Source: Candidatus Obscuribacter sp.
GTDB taxonomy: Bacteria > Cyanobacteriota > Vampirovibrionia > Obscuribacterales > Obscuribacteraceae
DNA: 64,000 nucleotides
Reading direction: 5' to 3'
Assembly (NCBI GenBank): GCA_016718315.1
Contig: JADKDV010000004.1
Location: 682,001 to 746,000 of the forward strand
The notes under the pieces were generated by a model, which worked only from the letters and a program-made list of their open reading frames with translations, searched no databases and was not told where the DNA came from. The position numbers and the translations under genes are program-made. Position 1 is the stretch's first letter. Each line of letters begins with the position of its first letter. Shown here piece by piece: positions 8,392 to 16,959 of this stretch.

Positions 8392-9756
8392 TCAAATCAA
8401 ATCGGCATCGCGCAGTAGCGCCTTTAGCTCACGCCGAGCGGCTTTGATATTAGCGATACGATAGGTCGCTTGTTGTTGCTTCTCGCCTTCGATGGCATAG
8501 TCCAGTGCTTTTACTTCCGATGCCAGAGAGGCTATCACCCGCTCCACTGGTTTGTAATCACGGCAGTACTTACGGCTCAGACGCTTTAGCTCTCTAAACA
8601 CAGCTTTGAGACTTGTTGTTGTCGGTGCTTCATCAACTTTTGAGGCATGGCTATAAGTGTTTGCACTTGATGTGATGTGCGTGGTGTCACTGGTAGTGCT
8701 ATCCTCGCTTCCGTCTTCGTCTGTGTCACTTGCTTTAGGTGCTCTGCCTCCACTTGCGGTGCTACCTCTCAGTCCTGCTGCCAGGGCTTCGTCCACCATG
8801 GCGCTATAGCTTGTCTGGGCGGCTTTACTTTGTTTATCCGTCAGGTAGTTGCGCACCGCCACATCTTTGGGCGCATCTGCCCCCTTTGCTCCTGTGCCTT
8901 TTGCGTTAGACTTTGGTCGCTTTAGATGTGCCTTTTGCAGCAGGTCACTCTCCAGAGAGAGTAAGTCGAGGAAGCGGCTGAGATCCCTGGTATTGGTCTC
9001 AACAAAGGCCTCAAGCGCGTTATCGAGATAGCCGGTCAATGTCTCTTTGACTTTGCTGCCGCGCTCAACACCATCAGCGAGAGACTGTGCCAGGCTCATA
9101 CCTGACTCTCTGGCTAGCTCCAGGATGCGCACCAACTCCTTGCTGCTAGCATCTTTTTTGCCAGCAGGCGCCAGTAGTAGCGACCTGGGAAACTCCGAAG
9201 GATCGCTTACTACCTGCGCTGCGCTAAAGCTCAACCAGGCAAGACCGACATCGGCAGTACTTGTGGCTTTGTCAAAATCGCCAAAAGCTAGACATTCGAT
9301 AGCATCTTGCAGCGACTGTGCGGAGTGCTCAAGCTTTTCTAAAGCCAGGTAGCCGACTTCTAGATTGCGGTACTCCACGAGCAATTTAAACTCAGTCAGG
9401 GCATCGGACAGGCGCTGGATGTTTTCTCTGGCTGGTCCTGCGACATCAATCAACACTTCGCCTTTGCTTGGCCCATCACTGCTGTTGTGATAGTCAGCCA
9501 ACTCCAGGTGCAACAGCCCACGCTCAGCAAAGTCAAAGGCTTTTTCCAGTTCATCATTTTGAAATGACTCAAGAGCGTGGTCGTAAGCTTTGCCCGCTTT
9601 TTCGATGCGCATCTGGACGAGATCTGCATACCGCCCATCGCCTTGTTCGGTAGAGCGCATGGTTAGCTCGGTGGCTAATTTTTTGATTGTATCGCTGGTG
9701 ATTTTGCGCAGTTTCGCTTCTTCGCGCTCGCTCTCCAGGCGGTCTATAAAGCTCAT
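8392..9756 (-). CDS. Helical hypothetical protein with repeated hairpin modules
   Basis: A 454-residue, strongly helical and charged cytoplasmic protein with no membrane segment and no recognised domain. Two or three modules resemble each other and the upstream gene: ALESFQNDELEKAFDFAERGL, LQDAIECLAFGDFDKATSTAD, and in the neighbour LREAIRRLAQEDFEVAERLS. Each is a helix, a short acidic/aromatic turn, then an Ala-rich helix, somewhat like SHOCT- or TPR-type hairpins. A Ser/Thr/Asp-rich disordered linker precedes a C-terminal basic helical domain (LKRLSRKYCRDYKPVERV). Its ATG overlaps the stop of the upstream gene (TAATG), so the two are translationally coupled and probably work together. The function is unknown. 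Confidence 0.7.
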   Translation of the reverse strand: MSFIDRLESEREEAKLRKITSDTIKKLATELTMRSTEQGDGRYADLVQMRIEKAGKAYDHALESFQNDELEKAFDFAERGLLHLELADYHNSSDGPSKGEVLIDVAGPARENIQRLSDALTEFKLLVEYRNLEVGYLALEKLEHSAQSLQDAIECLAFGDFDKATSTADVGLAWLSFSAAQVVSDPSEFPRSLLLAPAGKKDASSKELVRILELARESGMSLAQSLADGVERGSKVKETLTGYLDNALEAFVETNTRDLSRFLDLLSLESDLLQKAHLKRPKSNAKGTGAKGADAPKDVAVRNYLTDKQSKAAQTSYSAMVDEALAAGLRGSTASGGRAPKASDTDEDGSEDSTTSDTTHITSSANTYSHASKVDEAPTTTSLKAVFRELKRLSRKYCRDYKPVERVIASLASEVKALDYAIEGEKQQQATYRIANIKAARRELKALLRDADLI

Positions 9757-10178
9757 TACTGGACCCCGCTAGCCGTGTCCAGCCCGTCAAACTTATCTTG
9801 CAAAAGTGACTTTAGCTCTGCCATAAGATTGCCAAAGCGGTCTTTGACTGTTTGTCTGGGCGGCACAAAATCTAGGAAGACATCCTCACCCAGCTGATGC
9901 TCGGTGTACTCGGCGTCCAGTATGCCGCGGGCAAAGTTAGCGTAAAACCATGCTACAGCGCTCAGTCTCTCTGCCACTTCAAAGTCTTCTTGCGCCAGTC
10001 TCCTGATAGCCTCTCTCAGAGCCAGCGTGGCATTTTGTTGGGCGGTGTCGACTAGCTCGCTCTGGTGATAGTCCGCGGCTGCCAGCTGGTCTTTTTCGTT
10101 TTCGGCCAGTGTTTCTTCCAGGAGCGCAATCATGCGCACCAGGTTTGCTCTTGTTCGATTTTGCTTGTTTGATTTCAC
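9756..10178 (-). CDS. Small helical hypothetical protein coupled to the downstream gene
   Basis: A 140-residue helical protein with a basic N-terminus (MKSNKQNRTRANLVRM) and an acidic middle. One segment, LREAIRRLAQEDFEVAERLSAVAWF, matches the hairpin modules of the 454-residue protein it overlaps (shared TAATG), so the two are likely paralogous in part and may form one complex. No membrane segment, signal peptide or catalytic motif is present. I do not recognise a family. Confidence 0.65.
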   Translation of the reverse strand: MKSNKQNRTRANLVRMIALLEETLAENEKDQLAAADYHQSELVDTAQQNATLALREAIRRLAQEDFEVAERLSAVAWFYANFARGILDAEYTEHQLGEDVFLDFVPPRQTVKDRFGNLMAELKSLLQDKFDGLDTASGVQ

Positions 10179-10278
10179 TTGTATAAGCAGTCAATCAGTA
10201 ATAATCGAGAGTTTAGGGCAACAGAGACGTGCCAGGTCTATCGACTGTATTATCGCTTATTGCGCTGCTATTTAAAAT

Positions 10279-11364
10279 TTATTTGTCGTTTTCGGCGCTG
10301 GTGCCGCCCACGAGCTGTTTAACTTTGTGTTTGCAGATTGCCAGGATGCTTTCGCCCAAAAATGCCTCAATCAGGTGTTTGACAAAGTTAAGGCTGATGC
10401 CGCTGGGATAAACATACATATAATTTGCCTCCCAGGCGCTGGGTTTAAATTTACCCTTAAAAAACTCAAGAGTCTGGAAGTGATAGATAAAAGAGAGCCG
10501 CTCATAGGTGACGCGCAAAAGGGTGTTAAGCCAGGGGTGGTTTTCGTCGGTGTCGGGCAGTCCAGCCAGCGGTGCAATTGCCAGCGTAGCCATGCTGTAG
10601 CCCTCTGCCGCGAGGCTTTGCATGGTCTGCGTCACCAGTAGCTCCGTGGTGCCGTTTGGCGCGCTCTCGTCGCGGATCAAGTCCTCGACGTACCAGCCGT
10701 TGCGTCCATAGATGGGTGAGCAAGCGACAAAGCCCATCAACTGGTCTTGGTTGTTGAGAGCGAGGAAGAGTTTTTTTTGTTCTTGCTGGTAAAACGGACG
10801 CAGTTGAAACAAAAACTGCAGTGCTGGCAATTCTCGGGTGCTCTGCCATTTATTGCAAAGGTCAAGCACTTGCTCGCGGTAATGCTCGCTAAAGGGCTCA
10901 AAGCGCAGTCCCAGCCGCTTTGCCCGGTTGACTGCCAATCTGATTGACTTGCTTACTTTAGGCATATTTTGCAAATCAAATATCGGCTCTTTGCCGATAT
11001 AGACTGCATCAAAGCCGTTTTTAATACAAAGATCTCGGCAATCAGCGCTAGCTGGGAGCATCGCCAACTTTTTTTGCTTGTCCTCGCTCAGCTGCATCAG
11101 ACCCTTTATTAGAGCCGCTCTTGACTCTGCTGGACAAATTGGATCGCCAGCCACCAGGAGCATATCTGGACTCTCAACATAAGCCGCATAGCCTTTGACA
11201 AAAGGCAGTCTAAAGTGCTTAAAACCCTGATATAGAGTGAGAAATGATTGAGTATTGGTGGCATATTCACGGATGTCTGCCAGTGCCTGCGCACTGCGAT
11301 CGCGTGCGTGCACCTGGCGTTCAACTGCCACGGATTCTTCTGGTAACTGGGATGCCGCTGCCAT
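10279..11364 (-). CDS. DUF2156 protein (MprF C-terminal lysyltransferase-like, GNAT fold)
   Basis: The 361-residue sequence matches the C-terminal catalytic domain of phosphatidylglycerol lysyltransferase (MprF/LpiA, DUF2156). It has the VAGDPICP region, GKEPIFDL, the basic RLAVNRAKRLGLRFE helix and a late VEDLIRD...NGTTELLV segment, in the order seen in that family. MprF proteins transfer lysine or alanine from aminoacyl-tRNA to phosphatidylglycerol and carry an N-terminal flippase. Here there are no membrane helices, so this is the stand-alone soluble form, whose substrate is less certain. In other lineages stand-alone DUF2156 proteins are only loosely tied to lipid aminoacylation. The start ATG at 11364 has no strong Shine-Dalgarno; a later start is possible. 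Confidence 0.75.
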   Translation of the reverse strand: MAAASQLPEESVAVERQVHARDRSAQALADIREYATNTQSFLTLYQGFKHFRLPFVKGYAAYVESPDMLLVAGDPICPAESRAALIKGLMQLSEDKQKKLAMLPASADCRDLCIKNGFDAVYIGKEPIFDLQNMPKVSKSIRLAVNRAKRLGLRFEPFSEHYREQVLDLCNKWQSTRELPALQFLFQLRPFYQQEQKKLFLALNNQDQLMGFVACSPIYGRNGWYVEDLIRDESAPNGTTELLVTQTMQSLAAEGYSMATLAIAPLAGLPDTDENHPWLNTLLRVTYERLSFIYHFQTLEFFKGKFKPSAWEANYMYVYPSGISLNFVKHLIEAFLGESILAICKHKVKQLVGGTSAENDK

Positions 11365-11468
11365 TTGCTGATACTCATTGCAAGAAGTAAAAAATAAAAG
11401 TGCCTGGATATTTGTGAGCTTAAGTTACAAATGTGATCGCGATGTGACGATAATGAACCAGAGACGAA

Positions 11469-11496
11469 GGCAGCCCCTGGGAGTTCCCAAGGGCTG
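11469..11496 (-). terminator. Hairpin, possible terminator of the DUF4239 gene
   Basis: GCAGCCC-C-TGGG, loop AGTT, CCCA-A-GGGCTGC forms an 11-bp stem with one mismatch. It lies 37 bases past the stop of the minus-strand DUF4239 gene. The U-tract is poor on both strands, so termination efficiency is doubtful. Confidence 0.45.
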
Positions 11497-11532
11497 CTCT
11501 TAAGACGATTGTATCGTGCAAATGAGGTTTGT

Positions 11533-12372
11533 CTATTTCATTTCTAAAGGTTTTGTGCCCGGGTTTAGCTCTAATTCAAATAATTGCAATTGGGTTTGAA
11601 AAGCCGTTGGAGTGATTGTTACGTCACCTGAAAAGGGATCGTCGTAGGTGGCCAGTAGAAAAATATTGAGGCAAATAACAAGACTGACAATTGCCACCAT
11701 TACTACCTGCAATTTTAAATTATCCACGTTAAAGAAGTAGGTAAATATGACCGTTGCCAGCCCTCCTACTACCAGTATCGACCACAATACTGGCGGTAAG
11801 CCATTGTGTAGAGCGTTGACTCTCAATCGGCGATTTTCTCCAAGAGTAGCCATGCAGGGTAAAATCGCCTGGTGGGCATCAGCTTCTCTCGGCGTCACGG
11901 GGTCATATGTCGTACAGCTTTGCCAGAGATCTCGATAGGTATACCAGGTTTCTACGCTGGTTTTTTTCTGAGCAAGGAGAGGCCATTCTACTTCTGATAC
12001 TTCCTTTGCGTATCTCATGCACAATCCTTGTACTTTTTTCTTCGTCGCATCCGGAAAAGCGTCAGCTAGTCTAAATACATTACCAACGGCCGATGCTTCT
12101 TGCTCTACTATCTGTCTTGCCGAACTAAAACGTTGCATGGCATCAGCCACCATAAATCCTAAAAGTACGGCAAACAGCATGCCAACAAATTGCGAGTAGG
12201 GATCGGTCACGTCATGGTGAGTGCGTAAGCTGTCAGGAGATAAAAACTTGCGAAATAGCAAAAGTCCGATAATGGAGACAGATACTGTCAAAGTGGTGAG
12301 AAAGAGACTGAGTCCAAATGTCACGGGCATGCATTCCTCCGAAGGGCTCAAGAAATAAGCAAAAAAGCTCAT
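11533..12372 (-). CDS. DUF4239 (bestrophin-like) membrane protein
   Basis: A 279-residue integral membrane protein with four hydrophobic segments, at about residues 18-42, 61-78, 195-215 and 220-245, and a soluble helical region between the second and third. The conserved HHDVTDPYSQFVGMLFAVLLGFMV motif of the DUF4239 family is present after the first segment. The family is distantly related in layout to bestrophins, but its transport activity is not established. The neighbours do not reveal a partner. The start at 12372 gives MSFFAYFL; an internal ATG at codon 15 (MPVTFGLSL) would remove a short polar leader and is equally plausible. Confidence 0.7.
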   Translation of the reverse strand: MSFFAYFLSPSEECMPVTFGLSLFLTTLTVSVSIIGLLLFRKFLSPDSLRTHHDVTDPYSQFVGMLFAVLLGFMVADAMQRFSSARQIVEQEASAVGNVFRLADAFPDATKKKVQGLCMRYAKEVSEVEWPLLAQKKTSVETWYTYRDLWQSCTTYDPVTPREADAHQAILPCMATLGENRRLRVNALHNGLPPVLWSILVVGGLATVIFTYFFNVDNLKLQVVMVAIVSLVICLNIFLLATYDDPFSGDVTITPTAFQTQLQLFELELNPGTKPLEMK

Positions 12373-12544
12373 CCTTAAGCGATGACAATAGCAGATTCCA
12401 GTGGATTTTTGATTGCTGCTAGGATGCCCCCAATTTGAAGCAAGCTGCCACTATTGGTAAAGTTATCTATGGTTCAGCCACTGAAGACATTTTGTTGCAG
12501 ATGTCTGGTGCTGCTCCAAGATAAGCGAGCATTATTTGAGAGCA

Positions 12545-13534
12545 ATGAAGAGATCAGTGCGAGTAAGAGTGGCGGGAGACCGCCGCAACATTGATCTCTA
12601 TGATCTTTTGTTTGCTTTTGGGCGCAATCTGCTTTTCTTCCAAAAGATTGAGTCTCATCTAGCCGAAATCGAAGCGAAGTTGCGCTTGGAGCGGGATAAA
12701 GATGTCGACAACATTGTCGATGAAGACTTTATGGCGTATCCTCTCGGGCGCAAAATCAAAACTATCAAGCAACTCAGCAAAGACGAGTTTTACGACCAAA
12801 GCGCCTGGCGCGAAGTCGTGGATGCTCGCAATTTGCTGGCTCATGCCTTTTTTGCCAGCAATGTCGATGCTCTGCACAAAATCGATGCCCAAAAGGCTCT
12901 TATATCCGCTCTTGATTGCTCCCTGAGTGAGCTTGTGCTGCCCCGTCTGGCGCTATTAAATGAGCGACTGGCTGACTATGGCGGCGAGCAAAACAGCCCT
13001 TTGCAGGTGAGCTTTTGGGCGCCGGTGGCAGGCTCTCACGAGAGGTCTATGTACATAGTCAACCTCATTGACATTGGCGACATTTTGACGATGACTGGTA
13101 TTTGTCAATTTGAAGCCGAGCGCATCGAGACTTATCTAACTGTGCTCAAGGATATTCAGGACTTTGTAGGCTCAGTGGAGCCGGCGCGCAATTCTACTCT
13201 GGGCAAAGCTGTGCGGGCTCTGGAGCAAGTCATTGGCGAAGAAAACAAAGCCGACACCCCGGGCAAAATTATTCGTGATTTGCGCAATCATTTAAGCCAC
13301 GCTTACCTGGTCACGGCTCCTGAGCGCTATAACACGATCACTGGCAGGGACGAGAGTATGGACCAGCTGTGTTTGTGGTTGGAGGATCGTTTTAGAGTTT
13401 ATGTGGGCATGCTGCCCGAGGTGGTCCAAAAGGTCAGAGGGCTTTTTGAGCAAACTTTGAGCGAGGAGCTGATTGCCAAAATTGAGCAAAACCAGGTCTG
13501 GCTTAAGGACCGTTTGGAAGTACGAATAGTTTAG
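12545..13534 (+). CDS. Protein with two tandem HEPN-like domains
   Basis: I use the ATG at 12545 rather than a TTG nine bases earlier. The 329-residue protein has two helical halves, each ending in the R-N-x-x-x-H signature of HEPN RNases and related folds: RNLLAH at residues 95-100 and RNHLSH at 247-252. Before each motif there is a long helix with matching layout (FFQKIESHLAEIEAKL and CQFEAERIETYLTVL). HEPN domains form metal-independent RNases, usually as dimers that bring two RX4-6H motifs together; here both motifs are in one chain, which could make an intramolecular pair. There is no adjacent nucleotidyltransferase (MNT) antitoxin. The assignment rests on the motif and helix pattern only. 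It might also be a non-catalytic HEPN scaffold. Confidence 0.55.
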   Translation: MKRSVRVRVAGDRRNIDLYDLLFAFGRNLLFFQKIESHLAEIEAKLRLERDKDVDNIVDEDFMAYPLGRKIKTIKQLSKDEFYDQSAWREVVDARNLLAHAFFASNVDALHKIDAQKALISALDCSLSELVLPRLALLNERLADYGGEQNSPLQVSFWAPVAGSHERSMYIVNLIDIGDILTMTGICQFEAERIETYLTVLKDIQDFVGSVEPARNSTLGKAVRALEQVIGEENKADTPGKIIRDLRNHLSHAYLVTAPERYNTITGRDESMDQLCLWLEDRFRVYVGMLPEVVQKVRGLFEQTLSEELIAKIEQNQVWLKDRLEVRIV

Positions 13535-13589
13535 TAACGCTAAAGCAATTATTATGTCCAATTGCCATAAACATGGCATGATGTTGAAC

Positions 13590-14177
13590 ATGAAAAACAA
13601 GAAACTTTTACTGGCCGCCACCGCCCTTATTGCCACAGGGGCGTGCGCTATTTTGGCTACCAACTGTGGTTTTTGCAACTCAAAAAAGGATGTGCAAGTG
13701 GGCGCAATTTACGATTTTAAGGCTAAAGCTCTTGATGGCAAAGAGATCAGTCTTGGTGACTACAAAGGCGATGTCATGCTCATAGTCAACACCGCCAGCA
13801 AATGTGGATTTACGCCGCAATACCAGGGACACGAGGCTTTAAACAAAGAGTATGCTGCCAAAGGGCTCAAGATTATAGGCTTTCCCTGCAATCAGTTTGG
13901 CGCTCAGGAGCCTGGTGATAGCTCGGCCATTGCCGAGTTTTGTCAGCGTAATTATGGTGTTGACTTTCAGATGATGGAAAAAATCGAAGTCAATGGCGAA
14001 AATGCCCACCCGCTCTATAAGTATTTGACCGAAGCGGCCCCCGGTGCGCTTGGGACAAAGGCCATCAAATGGAATTTCACCAAGTTTTTGGTGGATCGCA
14101 AAGGCGAAGTGCTCAAGCGTTATGCGCCTGATGTGAAGCCTGAAGACATTAAGACTGACATCGAAAAAGTGCTTTAA
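13590..14177 (+). CDS. Glutathione peroxidase family protein (Cys type), exported
   Basis: A thioredoxin-fold peroxidase with the family landmarks: NTASKCGFTPQY around the peroxidatic Cys (in place of Sec), the FPCNQFGAQEPG block carrying the catalytic Gln, and KWNFTKFLVDRKGEV with the catalytic Trp and Asn. These enzymes reduce peroxides, most bacterial ones using thioredoxin rather than glutathione. From ATG 13590 the protein has 195 residues and a hydrophobic N-terminus (MKNKKLLLAATALIATGACAIL), so it is probably exported or membrane-tethered, which is less usual for the family. A longer frame from 13554 is possible; neither start has a clear ribosome binding site. It stands alone, followed by a strong bidirectional terminator. 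Confidence 0.9.
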   Translation: MKNKKLLLAATALIATGACAILATNCGFCNSKKDVQVGAIYDFKAKALDGKEISLGDYKGDVMLIVNTASKCGFTPQYQGHEALNKEYAAKGLKIIGFPCNQFGAQEPGDSSAIAEFCQRNYGVDFQMMEKIEVNGENAHPLYKYLTEAAPGALGTKAIKWNFTKFLVDRKGEVLKRYAPDVKPEDIKTDIEKVL

Positions 14178-14200
14178 TATCCGATCTGTCTGTTTAAACA

Positions 14201-14232
14201 AAAACCCGGGGTATTTGCTACTCCGGGTTTTT
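14201..14232. terminator. Bidirectional intrinsic terminator
   Basis: AAACCCGGGGTA, a short TTTGC loop, then TACTCCGGGTTTTT. The stem has one G-U pair, with A-rich sequence before and a T-run after, so it can act in both directions. It sits between the convergent glutathione peroxidase and response regulator genes. Confidence 0.85.
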
Positions 14233-14275
14233 GCTTTTAGTCTATTTTGCTCTTAGTCTATTTTACTTTTTCAGC

Positions 14276-15091
14276 CTATTTTACTTTTTCGGTCATGGTC
14301 GAGAGTGTCTTTTGCGCTGCTGATGAGACATAGATATTGTCATCTTTAGCCAGTTCGTCTAAGAGACGTTGGGGCAGACTATTGTTTGACGCCAGTCCCA
14401 TGCGTACATCTTCGCTCTGGTCTTTGCTTAACTCTTCCAGCACTGATTCGGGCGCGTTGGGGTTTTCGGAGACACCGAGGCGCACGTCTGAGTTAGGATC
14501 GCTGGCTAGTTTAATTAACAGACCGGCTGGTGTGTGTGGGTTTTCGGCTACTCTAATGCGGATTTTTTCGTTGGGATCATCTGCCAGGCGAGTTAATGCC
14601 ACTGATGCTGTGTGATGGTTGCTGGCCAAGATCAGGCGGATATGGGTCTCGTCATCGGCATAACTGCCAGGAGCATCGGGTTGCTCTTTGTGCAACTGAT
14701 GTATCGAGTTGAGCAGTGCGCTCAGCTTGGGCGCAGTGATAGGTTTAGCGATGTAATAGTTCATTTTTAGCTTGAGAGCTTCCATCACGTCTTCATCGTT
14801 TTCGGATACAGTCAAAAGTACCACTGGTATTGTCCGTAATACCGGATCGTTTTTGATGTCCTGGAGCACTTCGTGCCCGTTTTTGCGAGGCATATTGAGG
14901 TCGAGCAAGATTACGTCAGGGAGCGGCTTATCGCCAGCTTCTTTGATTTTGTGGAGGTACTCCATGGCTTCGACGCCGTCATTTACGACATTGAGTTCGT
15001 ATTTTAGATCCGAGCGTTTTAGTGCTTCCTGAGTGAGGCGCACATCTGATGGCGTATCTTCAACCAGTAAGATTTCGATACCTGTATTCAT
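14276..15091 (-). CDS. CheY-like response regulator fused to LRV repeats
   Basis: Residues 1-135 are a receiver domain of the Rcp1/phytochrome-partner type: acidic pocket VEDTPSD, phospho-acceptor Asp64 in ILLDLNMPRKNG, then TVSENDED and the conserved Lys in AKPI. Residues 150-265 are four 24-26-residue leucine-rich-repeat-variant (LRV/HEAT-like) units, each with the pattern (I/V)R..(V/L)A.N....(P)..L...LA.D.., for example VRLGVSENPNAPESVLEEL. There is no DNA-binding output domain, so the output is probably protein binding. A strong AAGGAG lies 7 bases before the ATG. The gene follows, and with the frame corrected overlaps by ATGA, the sensor kinase, so the two form a two-component pair. Confidence 0.85.
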   Translation of the reverse strand: MNTGIEILLVEDTPSDVRLTQEALKRSDLKYELNVVNDGVEAMEYLHKIKEAGDKPLPDVILLDLNMPRKNGHEVLQDIKNDPVLRTIPVVLLTVSENDEDVMEALKLKMNYYIAKPITAPKLSALLNSIHQLHKEQPDAPGSYADDETHIRLILASNHHTASVALTRLADDPNEKIRIRVAENPHTPAGLLIKLASDPNSDVRLGVSENPNAPESVLEELSKDQSEDVRMGLASNNSLPQRLLDELAKDDNIYVSSAAQKTLSTMTEKVK

Positions 15092-16583
15092 TTGGATTCT
15101 CCTTGCTTTGCGCGCGCTGCTGGTAATGTAAAAAAGAAGATTGAGCCATCGCCGGGGTGGATTCTACCCAGATGTTGCCGCCGTGCGATGTGACAATCCG
15201 CTTGCAAATTGCCAGCCCCATACCTGTTCCGGGATATTTGCCTTTGCCGTGGAGGCGGGCAAACATATCAAAAATTTTGTGTGAATATTGAGGGTCTATA
15301 CCAATACCGTTGTCTCTAAACGAAAACAGCCATTGACCAGCGTTTTCTTCGGTGGTGATGGATATCTGTGGTGTTTGCGGACCGCGATATTTGATGGCGT
15401 TGCTAATCAGATTTTGAAATAGTTGCACCACATGCAGTCTCTGCACAGCCACATCTGGCAGCTTGTCTATTTCAAAAGTAGTGCCGGTTTCGCTTATCGA
15501 AGTTTTTAAATTAGCCATCACTTCGGTCATGACCGAGCCGCAATTGGTGCAATGGCTGCCGGCTTCGATATTGCTTGACTCACTGTGCAAAAGTACCGCT
15601 CTAATCAGGTTTTGCATGCGAGCTGTGCCGTCGAGTATATACTCGATAAATTCTTGTTGGTCTTTATCCAGTTTGCCTTGAGCGCTTTCTGCCAATAGAT
15701 TGGCAAAACCCTGTACTGCACGCAAGGGCTCCTGCAAATCATGTGAGGCGACTTTGGCAAATTGTTTGAGTTCTTCGTTGGAGCGTGTCAGGCGCTCGGT
15801 GCGCTCTTGCACTAGTCGCTCTAGCTCCTGGTGGAATTTTTGCCGCTCTGTGATATCTCTAGCAAAAGCACAGTAAGTAAAGTGCGTGTCTTCTTTGACT
15901 TTAAAAAAGCCTATCTCCAGCGGAAACTCGTGCCCGTCGCTATGCACAGCTGTGATTTCACTGGTCAATTTGACTATGGTTGCTTCGTTGTTGGCAAAGG
16001 ATCTCTCAGTCTCTTTGAGATACTGTCTGCGCAAATGATGGGGGATGATGATAGCCATGCTGCGACCCATCACTTCGCTTTTTTTGCGCCCAAAAATAGA
16101 TTCTGCCTGTGAATTCCAATCAGTGATTCTAAAGCGTGAATCCATTGAGATAAAGGCGTCATAGGAGTTTTCGAGGACTGTGCGCAGTCGCTCCTCACCT
16201 CTGTGCAGCTCCAGCTCCACTTTGTTGCGCTCGACTGCATAACGCAGACAGCGCAAGACCGAGGCATCTGGCACGATATCTTTGACCAGGCAATCTTGCG
16301 CACCGTTTTTAACCACGCGCAGAGCCAGGTCTTTGTCTTTTTCGTCGGTAAAAACAATAATAGGCACGCCGACAGCTGTCTCGCGCATCTGCATCAGTGT
16401 AAGGATGCCTGAGCTATCGGGCAACACGAGATCAAGCAAAATACCATCAAAGTGTTTTTGCTTGAGTTGGGCGCGGGCTTGCGCCAGTGTGTAAGCACAG
16501 GTGACGCCGATGCCGTGCTGCTGCAGGCTGGCGTTTAAAGTGCTTTGTCTTGAAGTTACATCCTCGACCAGGAGTATTTCCAT
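15060..16583 (-). CDS. Receiver-PAS-histidine kinase, C-terminus frameshifted
   Basis: Domains in order: receiver (VEDVTSR, Asp51 in ILLDLVLPDSSG), PAS near residues 130-250 (ENSYDAFISMDSRFRITDWN), dimerisation helix with His281 (VASHDLQEP), and a HATPase domain (N box LISNAIKYRG, G1 DNGIGID, G2 GTGMGLAICKRIV). This layout matches cyanobacterial hybrid kinases that pair with Rcp1-like regulators. After WVESTP the annotated frame ends in 30 unrelated residues. In the shifted frame the sequence reads GDGSIFFFTLPAARAKQGESK and stops at 15088-15090, giving the usual ATGA overlap with the next gene. One base therefore appears to be missing in the CCCCGG run at 15152-15157. The intended gene is 15088-16583. 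Confidence 0.85.
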   Translation of the reverse strand: MEILLVEDVTSRQSTLNASLQQHGIGVTCAYTLAQARAQLKQKHFDGILLDLVLPDSSGILTLMQMRETAVGVPIIVFTDEKDKDLALRVVKNGAQDCLVKDIVPDASVLRCLRYAVERNKVELELHRGEERLRTVLENSYDAFISMDSRFRITDWNSQAESIFGRKKSEVMGRSMAIIIPHHLRRQYLKETERSFANNEATIVKLTSEITAVHSDGHEFPLEIGFFKVKEDTHFTYCAFARDITERQKFHQELERLVQERTERLTRSNEELKQFAKVASHDLQEPLRAVQGFANLLAESAQGKLDKDQQEFIEYILDGTARMQNLIRAVLLHSESSNIEAGSHCTNCGSVMTEVMANLKTSISETGTTFEIDKLPDVAVQRLHVVQLFQNLISNAIKYRGPQTPQISITTEENAGQWLFSFRDNGIGIDPQYSHKIFDMFARLHGKGKYPGTGMGLAICKRIVTSHGGNIWVESTPAMAQSSFLHYQQRAQSKENPNEYRYRNLTG

Positions 16584-16959
16584 TCAGTCCGTCCTATCTT
16601 TGCCTTTAGCAGGCAGTTTTAGAGCAGGCGCAATACGCTTGCTTTAAGTTCCAGGTTGCCTGAAAGATGCCGGCCCGAGATAAACGGGAAAAATCGCCAT
16701 GGTCACCACCAATAAATACGTGCCCCATTTAACGCTCGAATAAGCCGTTTAAAACCGGGATACTTTGGAATTTTTCACAATACAGCCCCCTTTTATCCTG
16801 TGAGATAAAGTTAAGGATGGTCGAGTGAACCAATAGTGGACTATGTACGTCCTAACTTAAGTGTAAGATCAAGTCGTTTTAGAGTGTTACCATCAGACTC
16901 AACTTGACTCAATAGTGTAAGTGTCATTGGTCTCATAGTGGCCCGATTGCGGAATCAAT
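16584..16959. other. Intergenic region between the sensor kinase and the efflux operon
   Basis: About 375 bases between divergent genes, so the promoters of both must be here. I could not find a convincing -35/-10 pair or an operator, and there is no open frame with protein-like sequence. Confidence 0.5.
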
